Origin: UBA1268 sp002694955 | GTDB lineage: Bacteria > Planctomycetota > Planctomycetia > Pirellulales > UBA1268 | Assembly: GCA_028066355.1 (NCBI GenBank) | Contig: JALCBP010000065.1 | Coordinates: 1-15,095, forward strand | Length of the DNA stretch: 15,095 nt | Direction of reading: 5' to 3' | Shown: positions 1 to 6,805 of the stretch, in pieces | Position numbering within the stretch: the stretch's first letter is position 1 | Layout of the letters: each line of letters opens with the position of its first letter | Made by a program: the position numbers and the translations under genes | Notes under the pieces: model-generated | What the model saw: only the letters and a program-made list of their open reading frames with translations | Database searches by the model: none | Told to the model about the DNA's origin: nothing

Positions 1-29
1 CGAACTTTGCGCAGACTACGAGTCTTACC

Positions 30-45
30 TGTTTCACGTGAAACG
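30..45. promoter_or_regulatory. parS: parS-like ParB-binding site (site 1)
   Basis: The 16 bases TGTTTCACGTGAAACG match the widely conserved bacterial parS palindrome TGTTTCACGTGAAACA at 15 of 16 positions; only the last base differs. In known systems ParB binds here, spreads along flanking DNA and helps segregate the origin region and load SMC. Two further matches lie at 1005-1020 and 2941-2956, which makes chance unlikely. No parA or parB gene is in the window, so the function is inferred from the motif. Confidence 0.8.
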
Positions 46-87
46 AACTGTCTTTCCACATGAGTTGTTGTGTACCCAGTGATAAAA

Positions 88-117
88 AGATCAGCCGCTT
101 CTAGATCAGCTGCTTCT
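88..117. repeat. 15-bp direct tandem repeat, two copies
   Basis: AGATCAGCCGCTTCT at 88-102 is followed directly by AGATCAGCTGCTTCT at 103-117, with one mismatch. It lies just upstream of the broken gene at 199-687. It may be a simple slippage duplication; no function is apparent. Confidence 0.75.
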
Positions 118-198
118 ATTCGTCTTGTTGCAGAAGCCAAGCGGGCGATAGGTTCCGCGCATTACGGTTGGATTTTGATCGTGAGCGAGGCGCAATTC

Positions 199-687
199 AT
201 GCGTAAGCCTTTTCTCTACATGGTTCTTGCCGTCACCAGCATGGTGTTCGTAGCCCCGGCGGTTGAGCCGGTGTTGGACGAAGCGGCTAAGATGTCCATC
301 ATGGTGCCTTACGCAACAGTGCTTAATAAGGAGATCGTCGATACTGCTGGTAAAGGTAGGATTGATGATGCGGTCGAGTTGCTCGCATCCTAGTCATGGC
401 GAACGTTCGACTAAGCAAAGCGGGAAAAACTGCGCCATGCGTATTCGGCAATATACGGCGTGGCCGGAGTATATGACGGGAATGATCTAGTGGCGGTACA
501 AAAGTATTCTCCGCGTGGGGATAAGGCCTATCTGATTGCCTACCATCGCGAAAGCCTGGCCCTGCACTCCTATACTTTGTTCCATCGAGACGTACAGTGA
601 CATGTCACCGGCATGTCGCTCGATGATGACCTAGACGACATGGGCACGTCTGCGCCTGTGGTTTACCTAGCCCACAACCCCAGCTAG
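199..687 (+). pseudogene. Remnant of a small exported protein gene, three in-frame stops
   Basis: From ATG 199 one frame reads like a protein all the way to TAG 685, but is cut by TAG at 391, TAA at 412 and TGA at 598. A GAGG at 187-190, eight bases before the ATG, could be its ribosome site. The first 21 codons look like a signal peptide (MRKPFLYMVLAVTSMVFVAPA). After the second stop comes a clean stretch with AKREKLRHAYSAIYGVAGVY, then LVAVQKYSPRGDKAYLIAYH, then LFHRDVQ, the TGA, and HVTGMSLDDDLDDMGT. The TGA sits where a Trp (TGG) would give a natural Q-W-H-V, which suggests a G-to-A nonsense change. Intact length would be about 162 residues. I do not recognise the family; it resembles small secreted planctomycete proteins only in general. 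The first piece alone (64 residues from 199) could still be translated, but is unlikely to be functional. Three different stop codons argue against recoding. Confidence 0.7.
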
Positions 688-1079
688 CACTTCACCCTTC
701 CGCTAGGAATTAACGTTTTCCGCTTCGCGACGTTTGCCTATTCCTGCACGTTAATAAATCAATGTGGTTCTGCCGGATAGCTAGGGACTCAGAGCCCTGC
801 CATGTTTCTCTAGATCACGATCACGGCTTTTGTGAGGTTGAGAATTCTAATTTCGATTGAGATTGTATGCGTTGCTCTGGCAGACCAGATCTCTTTCTGT
901 CCACACGTTAAGTATGTGAATTGTTCTACCCAAGTGATATCAAAGAATAGCCTGCCGAGTAATGATTCGCGTTCATAGTCTGTAGGTGGGCTTGGAATGG
1001 TTGGTGTTTCACATGAAACACCAACCAGAGGAACGAGAAGAGTCTTACGGAACTAACAAAAAAAGGCAGTAAAAAGAAA
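688..1079. other. Gene-poor stretch between remnant and ahcY terminator
   Basis: I see no convincing coding sequence on either strand here. The only clear structure is the parS-like palindrome at 998-1027. The stretch separates the rightward gene remnant from the leftward ahcY gene. Confidence 0.6.
998..1027. promoter_or_regulatory. parS: Extended parS-like palindrome (site 2)
   Basis: TGGTTGGTGTTTCA (998-1011) and TGAAACACCAACCA (1014-1027) are perfect inverted repeats of 14 bases around a 2-base centre, CA. The core TGTTTCACATGAAACA at 1005-1020 matches parS at 15 of 16 positions, with G to A at the centre. The 2-base spacing is too short for an ordinary RNA hairpin loop and no T-run follows, so a protein-binding site is more likely than a terminator. 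The perfect symmetry beyond the 16-base core is more than parS needs, so a dedicated dimeric regulator is an alternative reading. Confidence 0.75.
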
Positions 1080-1112
1080 AGGGCTGCAGGATGAAGGACA
1101 TCCTGCAGCCCT
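1080..1112 (-). terminator. Rho-independent terminator of ahcY (possibly bidirectional)
   Basis: AGGGCTGCAGGATG (1080-1093) and CATCCTGCAGCCCT (1099-1112) form a perfect 14-bp stem with a 5-base loop. Read on the minus strand, the stem begins 23 bases after the ahcY stop and is followed at once by a T-rich tract (complement of 1064-1079). On the plus strand a T7 run lies about nine bases beyond the stem, so it may also stop rightward transcription. Confidence 0.9.
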
Positions 1113-1135
1113 CTGAGTCTGTTTTTTTACAGTTT

Positions 1136-2497
1136 TTAATATCGGTAATAATCCGGCTTGTATGGGCCATCAACCGGTACGTTGATGTAGTCAGCCTGTT
1201 CACTTGTCAACCGAGTCAATTTGACCCCAAGCTTCTCTAGGTGGAGGCGGGCAACTTCCTCGTCCAACTTCTTGGGTATCATATGGACGTCAACAGAGTA
1301 GTGGTCTGTATCACGGTTCGACCAGAGTTCCATCTGTGCAAGCACTTGGTTCGTGAACGATGTGCTCATCACGAAACTTGGGTGACCAGTTGCGCAGCCA
1401 AGATTCACGAGGCGGCCCTTTGCCAAAATAATAACACTTCGCCCACTATCGTCGAAGGTATATCGATCAACTGCACCGATGTCTGCTGCCTTGATTTCGT
1501 CCTTCGATACCTTGCCATCAGCAACTTGCTGTTCGAGCCACGCGACATCTATTTCTGTGTCGAAATGCCCGATATTGCAGAGAATTGCGTCGTTCGGCAT
1601 ATGCTCGATGTGTTTGCCCAGAATGATGTCCTTATTGCCGGTAGTGGTGACAAATAGATTTCCTTCTTTGCAGGCGTCTTCCATTGTGACAACTTCAAAG
1701 CCTTCCATGGCAGCTTGCAGTGCATTGATCGGATCAATCTCAGTTACAATGACACGGCATCCATAGCTTTTCAGGCTAGCAGCACAACCTTTGCCAACAT
1801 CACCATACCCACAGACGACGGCGACTTTGCCGGCAAGCATAATATCCGTTGCCCGCTTGACGCCATCGGCCAGTGACTCACGGCAACCATAGAGGTTGTC
1901 GAATTTACTTTTTGTCGCACTATCGTTGACATTAATTGCTGGGACCTGAAGAGCACCAGTCTTGTTGAGGACCTCGAGCCGGTGAATTCCAGCAGTCGTT
2001 TCCTCACTCACGCCATGGATGTTCGCGAGAAGTTCGGGGAATCGCTCGTGGACCATGGCAGTGAGATCACCACCGTCATCGAGGATCATGTTTAGTGGTT
2101 TCCCTGAAGGAAACATGAGGGTTTGTTCGATACACCATTCAAATTCTTCTTCAGATTCACCCTTCCATGCGTAAACAGGAATCCCTGCAGCTGCTATCGC
2201 AGCGGCTGCATGATCTTGCGTGCTAAAAATGTTGCAGCTGCTCCAGGTGACTTCGGCACCCAATTCCACAAGAGTCTCAATAAGCACAGCTGTCTGAATG
2301 GTCATGTGAAGGCAACCAGCGATTCGGGCTCCAGCGAGTGGCTTGGACTCACCATACTTTTCCCTCAGGGCCATAAGCCCAGGCATCTCATTTTCAGCAA
2401 GTGTGATCTCCTTGCGGCCCCATTCAGCAAGAGACAGATCAGCAACTTTGTATGGCAGGTGGGTATCAACTTGAGCCACAGGAACCTCCTCGGACAT
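1136..2497 (-). CDS. ahcY: S-adenosylhomocysteine hydrolase (adenosylhomocysteinase)
   Basis: Reversibly splits S-adenosylhomocysteine to homocysteine and adenosine using bound NAD, relieving product inhibition of methyltransferases in the cytoplasm. The 453-residue product is recognisable end to end: CLHMTIQTAVLIETL and WSSCNIFSTQDHAAAAI near the start, DDGGD at about residues 140-144, SEET at 164-167, NVNDSATKSKFDN (catalytic Lys and Asp) at 189-201, the NAD loop GYGDVGKG at 230-237, GHFDTEID at 310-317, NLGCATGHPSF, and the C-terminal KPDYYRY that completes the partner subunit's NAD site. The start chosen is ATG at 2497 (MSEEVPVAQ), which fits the usual N-terminus ahead of the KVADLSLAEWGRKE block. 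An in-frame GTG six codons upstream (2515) is possible and has a weak AGGT before it; neither start has a strong ribosome site. It is separated from trpF upstream by 185 bases and ended by the strong hairpin downstream. Confidence 0.96.
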   Translation of the reverse strand: MSEEVPVAQVDTHLPYKVADLSLAEWGRKEITLAENEMPGLMALREKYGESKPLAGARIAGCLHMTIQTAVLIETLVELGAEVTWSSCNIFSTQDHAAAAIAAAGIPVYAWKGESEEEFEWCIEQTLMFPSGKPLNMILDDGGDLTAMVHERFPELLANIHGVSEETTAGIHRLEVLNKTGALQVPAINVNDSATKSKFDNLYGCRESLADGVKRATDIMLAGKVAVVCGYGDVGKGCAASLKSYGCRVIVTEIDPINALQAAMEGFEVVTMEDACKEGNLFVTTTGNKDIILGKHIEHMPNDAILCNIGHFDTEIDVAWLEQQVADGKVSKDEIKAADIGAVDRYTFDDSGRSVIILAKGRLVNLGCATGHPSFVMSTSFTNQVLAQMELWSNRDTDHYSVDVHMIPKKLDEEVARLHLEKLGVKLTRLTSEQADYINVPVDGPYKPDYYRY

Positions 2498-2682
2498 TGT
2501 TAGACGAAATAGCACGAATTTACCTGCTCAGAAATAATTAAGAACAGATACCTCTAAATTGTAACGCTTCAACATATTGCGCACAGGTCGAATTTGCCGG
2601 TCTCGTGTGAGATCGTGCAAAACTGCACATAACAACGATTTGGGTAAACAAAGCAGGAACGGAAGTGTAAGCCGTCCTGTGC
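2498..2682 (-). other. ahcY leader / trpF-ahcY gap
   Basis: No coding sequence is evident. On the minus strand a small hairpin GTGCA-GTTT-TGCAC lies in the middle of the gap. It does not show the conserved features of an SAH riboswitch that I can recognise. A separate ahcY promoter is likely to lie here, but I cannot place it with confidence. Confidence 0.4.
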
Positions 2683-3399
2683 TCAGGCCCGGTCCCGCTC
2701 GGAAAAGGCCTGTTTGGCAGATTCAATGAATCGTCTGACTAAATCAGGATCCTTCTGGCCGGGTGATGATTCGACACCACTGGCTGTGTCGACGGCGGTT
2801 GCATGTGCGGTTCGTATAGCCGTCGCAACGTTATCGGGTGTAAGCCCGCCAGCAAGTGTTGTTGGAACAGGAAGACTTGGTGCATCTGCAACGGCCTCCC
2901 AGTCAACAGTGTGCCCGGTCCCGCCGAGCGTACCGGGATTGGCTTCACGTGAAACACTGGCATCAAGTAATGCCATTGCTGGACGGCAACCACAGGCGGC
3001 AGCTGCGTCAATCCATTGACGAGCTGTTGCTAATCGGTCTCGTTCTATTGATGGATCCTCAAGTCGTACCACCCGAATGACCGGGTAGGGTTTCAATTCA
3101 TCACAGCGCCAGGGTGGATCACTTTTGTCTGGTGGTCCATCAAATAGTCCATGAAGTTGAATCGCATCTAGACCAATCTTTTTTGTTATCGAAAGCATTT
3201 CACTTGAGGGGCGTCCCACAAAAACTCCAATTCGAAGAATCTCCTTCGGCAGGTTGTGGGATATTTCAGTCGCTATTTTGAGATTGAGGCAGCGAGGGGA
3301 TCCCGTAATGAAATTCAAACCAATCGCATCAGCTCCTGCAGCGGCGATCATCATCGCGTCGTCTACAGAAGTAACCCCACATATTTTGACCTCAAACAT
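2683..3399 (-). CDS. trpF: Phosphoribosylanthranilate isomerase
   Basis: Converts N-(5-phosphoribosyl)anthranilate to the carboxyphenylamino-deoxyribulose phosphate in tryptophan synthesis; a cytoplasmic TIM-barrel enzyme. The 238-residue product opens with MFEVKICGVTSVDDA, placing the catalytic Cys at residue 7. It has GLNFITGSPRC, IQLHG at about 80-84, the catalytic Asp in LLDAS at about 146, GGTGHTVDW, and the phosphate-binding LAGGLTPDNV and DTASGVESSPGQKD. ATG 3399 is chosen because GAGGA precedes it by about five bases and the family start fits; a longer frame to 3447 adds residues unlike the family. A segment between the catalytic Asp and GGTG (SVSREANPGTL) is a little longer than usual and holds a parS-like site. 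No other trp gene is adjacent, so trpF is isolated from a trp operon here. Confidence 0.94.
   Translation of the reverse strand: MFEVKICGVTSVDDAMMIAAAGADAIGLNFITGSPRCLNLKIATEISHNLPKEILRIGVFVGRPSSEMLSITKKIGLDAIQLHGLFDGPPDKSDPPWRCDELKPYPVIRVVRLEDPSIERDRLATARQWIDAAAACGCRPAMALLDASVSREANPGTLGGTGHTVDWEAVADAPSLPVPTTLAGGLTPDNVATAIRTAHATAVDTASGVESSPGQKDPDLVRRFIESAKQAFSERDRA
2941..2956. promoter_or_regulatory. parS: parS-like site inside trpF (site 3)
   Basis: GGCTTCACGTGAAACA matches the parS palindrome at 14 of 16 positions, with the TTCACGTGAA core intact. It lies within the codons for Ser-Val-Ser-Arg-Glu just after the catalytic Asp of TrpF. A parS site inside a coding gene is common in other bacteria. 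With two mismatches its binding strength is uncertain; the presence of two better sites nearby raises the odds. Confidence 0.6.
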
Positions 3400-3639
3400 A
3401 AAATTCCTCGTATTCGTCAGCAGCATTGCAGGGTAGATGAATTGCAATGATCCGCAGATTCCGCGTGGGTCTCCTCAGCGGAGTCGACTCGCCCAACCGG
3501 AAAAGTCTATGCGTTGAGTCAACGGTACAGGAAGGCACCGGATTCGGTCGACAATATTCCAGTGCAATCAGGCCCGCTGTGCTCTCGATAGTTCTTCATC
3601 TTATACGAACGAGTCGAGTCCATCCTCGCAACTATATAT
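3400..3639. other. Divergent intergenic region, trpF / ExeA-like ATPase
   Basis: About 240 bases separate the leftward trpF from the rightward ATPase gene, so promoters for both probably lie here. I see short palindromes GAGTCGACTC (3481-3490) and GTTGAGTCAAC (near 3513) that could be operators, but no convincing -35/-10 pair. The trpF Shine-Dalgarno (GAGGA on the minus strand) is at about 3404-3408. Confidence 0.4.
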
Positions 3640-5382
3640 ATGTCATCACCAAAAAGTTTTTATCCTCTGGCGAGTCGTCCATTTATGACTGCTCCTCGTG
3701 TGGGCTCCTTTCATCCTTCTCCTGACGCCACGAAGGCAATTGATGGATTACGTCGGGCTGTAAAACGGGCTGAGGGTATCGGTCTTCTTGTTGGTCCAAC
3801 AGGGTGCGGAAAATCACTTCTTTTGTCGTGTCTTCGTGAACAGCTTGAGGGTGATTATGCTGTATCAATTCTTTCTGGGGCACGTATTTGCACTCGACGG
3901 GGATTGTGGCAGTCGATTTTGTCAGACCTTGATGAAGCCTACCGTGGCCTCGATGAAGAGGAATTGCGGATTGGACTCGTCGACCGTATCCGTGGGCTTT
4001 CTGCGATAGGTTCGGGTTTAGTTGTACTCGTAGATGAAGCACACACGCTGCCTCGAAGACTTTTAGAAGAACTACGATTACTCACCGGGGTTGTAACTAC
4101 GTACCCAGCAGTTCATCTCGTGCTGGCAGGTACAATCCGTCTTGAGGAAATGTTGGGAGAATCTGAATTAGAGGGAATTGCCCAGCGAATAGCCCTACGT
4201 GGATACTTAGAAGCACTCGACTACGAAGAGACGTGTCGATATGTTCGCACGCAGATGTACTGTGCCGGACTTGATTGGGATACAGGGTTTGAACCAGAGT
4301 GTGACGCGGTAGTCTTTTCACTCACAGAGGGTGTTCCAAGGCTTATTAACCAACTTTGCGATCAGGCCATGAGGTTGGCTGAGCAAAGGAATGCAGATCA
4401 AATTGGCAAACATGACCTCGCATCTGCATGGGAGGAAATCCAATGTCTTCCGGCACCCGCCTCTTTGCAAAGTGAAATTTCGAACACAAATATATGTTCA
4501 CAGGCTGATGAGCCAGAGCAATCCAGTGCGTCATTTGCAGCAGAAGTTGGATTTTCTGGGGAAGAAGTTGTCGAGGAAAGCTGTTTTGGGGAAGACATAG
4601 AGTCAGCGGTTGTTGAGTTTGGAACTCTTGGGGAAGATGACCACCAAGAAGACCTGCAGGTAGAGGCAGATGCTTCAACGGGCAATGCGACACTGTCTTT
4701 TTCAGAAGGGTTTTCTGGTGAAAATCAAACGTCTCGTTGCATAATCGAACAACAACACCAGCAGTCCGAAGATGAACCATCCTCGGTTGGCTTTGAGGAA
4801 TCCCAGCGAGCGACGGAGTTTGCGGTCAACGCATTAATTAAAGAGGCACAGCAGGGCCTTGAAAAATATTCGTCCATGAATGAAGAAGTGAAGCCAGCAA
4901 CACCGGTTCATGGCGACGATGTTTGTCTTGGATCTGATATCGAACTCGTATTTGATCCACCATTTGATTCGGACGACGAAGCGAAACGCCCCGATCCGTT
5001 TGCAGAATGTTTCGCAGAAGAGGAGACGGTGGTTGAACGCTACATCATGGAGGGTCCCGATGATTTTCAACGTCGGCTGCATGTTGCGAGTCGAGAGGGT
5101 CAGTCGATCAATCGAAAGATTTCAGAATTAGACACGAGTGGATCGCTGGAAAAAAAGCAGAATAACGTTGTTGCAAAAAAAGAAGAGCCAACGTCATCGG
5201 TTGCTCTTCAATCGCCGAAGCATGCTGAGGAGCAGCATCTACAATCCGAATTAGATGATTCAGATATGGTTGTCATTGAAGAGGATAGATATCCTGACCC
5301 AAATAATACGAATTCAACCGTTTCTGCAGTACGAACTGGCGACTATTCACGTCTTTTTGCACGCCTTCGCCGCGGCGGGTGA
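3640..5382 (+). CDS. ExeA-type AAA ATPase with long acidic C-terminal tail
   Basis: The first 270 or so residues are an ExeA/GspA-like AAA+ module. The N-terminal FYPLASRPFMTAPRVGSFHP has the pattern typical of this family. Walker A is GPTGCGKS at 52-59 and Walker B VVLVDEAH at 128-135. Sensor-like LAGT lies near 162-165, an arginine-finger region AQRIALRG at 181-188 and GVPRLINQLCDQA at 231-243. In proteobacteria ExeA drives insertion of the type II secretin through peptidoglycan with ExeB; in other lineages relatives of this ATPase have unknown roles. Residues 278-560 are a low-complexity, Asp/Glu-rich, probably disordered stretch with no domain I recognise, including a repeated GFSGE (near 308 and 363). 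The last residues, GDYSRLFARLRRGG, are basic and look like a separate short binding motif. No transmembrane segment or peptidoglycan-binding domain is visible, unlike ExeA proper. The start at 3640 keeps the family N-terminus but has no Shine-Dalgarno. Confidence 0.85.
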   Translation: MSSPKSFYPLASRPFMTAPRVGSFHPSPDATKAIDGLRRAVKRAEGIGLLVGPTGCGKSLLLSCLREQLEGDYAVSILSGARICTRRGLWQSILSDLDEAYRGLDEEELRIGLVDRIRGLSAIGSGLVVLVDEAHTLPRRLLEELRLLTGVVTTYPAVHLVLAGTIRLEEMLGESELEGIAQRIALRGYLEALDYEETCRYVRTQMYCAGLDWDTGFEPECDAVVFSLTEGVPRLINQLCDQAMRLAEQRNADQIGKHDLASAWEEIQCLPAPASLQSEISNTNICSQADEPEQSSASFAAEVGFSGEEVVEESCFGEDIESAVVEFGTLGEDDHQEDLQVEADASTGNATLSFSEGFSGENQTSRCIIEQQHQQSEDEPSSVGFEESQRATEFAVNALIKEAQQGLEKYSSMNEEVKPATPVHGDDVCLGSDIELVFDPPFDSDDEAKRPDPFAECFAEEETVVERYIMEGPDDFQRRLHVASREGQSINRKISELDTSGSLEKKQNNVVAKKEEPTSSVALQSPKHAEEQHLQSELDDSDMVVIEEDRYPDPNNTNSTVSAVRTGDYSRLFARLRRGG

Positions 5383-5662
5383 AGGGAGACTTCGAGTTAG
5401 TAAAGACCGATGAGTCAACGTACGAACTCAGCTAAAGAGATCACCTTCGCTGATTGAAAAAACGAGTTTTTCATAGTTCTTGACCGTTTGGCTGTGATCT
5501 TTTTATTGGCAGGCCCATTGTTTCTCGTGGGCTTCCGTGTTCGCTCGTATTCAACGTAGGTATCTTGAATACAACAACGTTAATTATTTTCCAGAAAATC
5601 TCGTTTTTTCTGATGGAAATCTTTTTTGTTTTGATAGCCATGCGATGATGAAGGAGGCGTTC
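5383..5662. other. Leader region of phosphofructokinase gene
   Basis: This 280-base gap holds an A/T hairpin, TGAAAAA and TTTTTCA around 5455-5473, which might weakly terminate the upstream gene. A possible -35, TTGACC at 5480-5485, has only a poor -10 downstream (TTTATT at 5502-5507). A small hairpin GCCCA/TGGGC lies at 5513-5532. An open frame from ATG 5537 runs into the phosphofructokinase gene, but its residues do not match the family and are taken as untranslated leader. Confidence 0.35.
5651..5657 (+). promoter_or_regulatory. Shine-Dalgarno that sets the phosphofructokinase start
   Basis: AAGGAGG, a full-strength ribosome site, lies five bases before GTG 5663. This spacing supports the GTG over ATG codons at 5537, 5642 and 5645-5650, which have no such site. 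Confidence 0.8.
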
Positions 5663-6760
5663 GTGAAAAATCAGAAACGACGAATTGGTATTCTTACCAG
5701 CGGTGGTGATTGTCCCGGACTCAACGCAGTCATACGAGCAAGTGTCCTGTCTTCCGAAAGGCTTGGATATTCATGCATCGGTTTTTTGCGTGGATATGAA
5801 GGGCTTAGTGATCCGGTTGCGTACATGCCGCTAACCCCGACAAATACCAGCGGTATCCTCACCCAGGGTGGAACAATCCTCGGTTCAACAAATCGAGGAC
5901 GATTCTCAGCAACCGTAGGTGAGGACAACCGTTTAGCCATTGCCCCGGACTTACTGGCCGATGTTGCTGGGACCGTTCGTCAACTTGGTGTTTGTGGCTT
6001 AATCTGCATAGGAGGAGATGGGTCCCTGGCAATTGCTGATCAGTTTCATCAGTTTGGTATTCCAGTCGTTGGAGTTCCCAAAACCATCGATAACGACCTT
6101 AGTGCTACTGCCTTTACATTCGGTTTTGATTCTGCGGTATCAGCTGCGACTGACGCGTTAGACCGGTTGCGAACAACTGCAGCGAGCCATGAACGAATTA
6201 TGGTACTCGAGGTGATGGGGCGTCATGCAGGGTGGATCGCTTTGCATGCCGGGCTTGCTGGTGGGGCGGATGTAATTCTTCTACCAGAAATTTCTTGGAA
6301 CTTTGAAAGCATTTGTCGAAAGATTATGGATCGCGAGTCAGTAGGTCGGCGGGACTCGCTACTGGTTGTTGCTGAGGGAGCAACGTTGCCGACAGGTGAT
6401 ATGGTTTGTGCGACATCAACAGACATAAACCAACAGGTAAAACTCGGTGGAATCGGCCAAGTTGTTGCGGGTGAAATAGCAAGACGAATAGACAGGCAGA
6501 CCCGCACTGTGGTTCTTGGACATCTTCAGCGCGGTGGAAGCCCGACTACGTTCGACAGAGTTCTTGCGACAGAGTTCGGTGTTCTGGCTGTACAATTGAT
6601 TCATGAAGGACGGTTCGGTGAGATGGTATGCTATCGGCCGCCAGAAATTGAGAATGTGCCGATTGCTTCAGCAATCAAACGGCTCTCTCGAGTCGATCCG
6701 AATGGTTCGGCCGTACGCACTGGTCGTGGTTTAGGTATATCTTTTGGGGACACATGCTGA
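5663..6760 (+). CDS. pfkA: 6-phosphofructokinase, PfkA family with Gly/Lys signature
   Basis: Phosphorylates fructose 6-phosphate to the 1,6-bisphosphate in glycolysis. From the GTG start the product has 365 residues beginning VKNQKRRIGILTSGGDCPG. Diagnostic motifs are SGGDCPG at 13-19, IGGDGS at 116-121, PKTIDND at 139-145 with the catalytic Asp, MGRHAGW at 185-191, LLPE at about 206-209 and GHLQRGGSP at 286-294. The Gly in GGDGS (E. coli position 104) points to ATP as donor, while Lys in PKTIDND (E. coli position 124, Gly in the classical enzyme) is typical of the pyrophosphate-related branch. The same combination occurs in ATP-using enzymes of that branch such as trypanosomal PFK. ATP dependence is therefore likely but not certain. 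acs follows after 45 bases on the same strand, so the two may be co-transcribed. Confidence 0.95.
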   Translation: MKNQKRRIGILTSGGDCPGLNAVIRASVLSSERLGYSCIGFLRGYEGLSDPVAYMPLTPTNTSGILTQGGTILGSTNRGRFSATVGEDNRLAIAPDLLADVAGTVRQLGVCGLICIGGDGSLAIADQFHQFGIPVVGVPKTIDNDLSATAFTFGFDSAVSAATDALDRLRTTAASHERIMVLEVMGRHAGWIALHAGLAGGADVILLPEISWNFESICRKIMDRESVGRRDSLLVVAEGATLPTGDMVCATSTDINQQVKLGGIGQVVAGEIARRIDRQTRTVVLGHLQRGGSPTTFDRVLATEFGVLAVQLIHEGRFGEMVCYRPPEIENVPIASAIKRLSRVDPNGSAVRTGRGLGISFGDTC

Positions 6761-6805
6761 TGTTCAGCAGGCGGTCCAATGAAAATTTGATGGGGGGGGC
6801 AGAAC

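Noticed and set aside
199..687. Stop-codon readthrough or alternative genetic code in the broken gene
   Set aside because: TAG, TAA and TGA all interrupt it, while neighbouring genes use stops normally; decay is simpler.
49..910. DnaA-box-like sites (CTTTCCACA near 52, CTGTCCACA near 897) hinting at an origin
   Set aside because: Each has two mismatches to TTATCCACA, they are far apart and no AT-rich unwinding element is evident.
1241..1657. 138-codon plus-strand frame opposite ahcY
   Set aside because: It is the antisense shadow of a well-conserved ahcY coding region.
2498..2682. Possible SAH riboswitch ahead of ahcY
   Set aside because: The leader has only short hairpins and lacks the conserved sequence blocks I know for that riboswitch. 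A covariance-model search would settle it.
3447..3725. 92-codon open frame on the plus strand between trpF and the ATPase gene
   Set aside because: It overlaps the ATPase N-terminus in another frame, has no family-like residues and no ribosome site.
5537..5662. 42-codon N-terminal extension of phosphofructokinase
   Set aside because: The residues do not match the family, and the AAGGAGG at 5651-5657 clearly serves GTG 5663.
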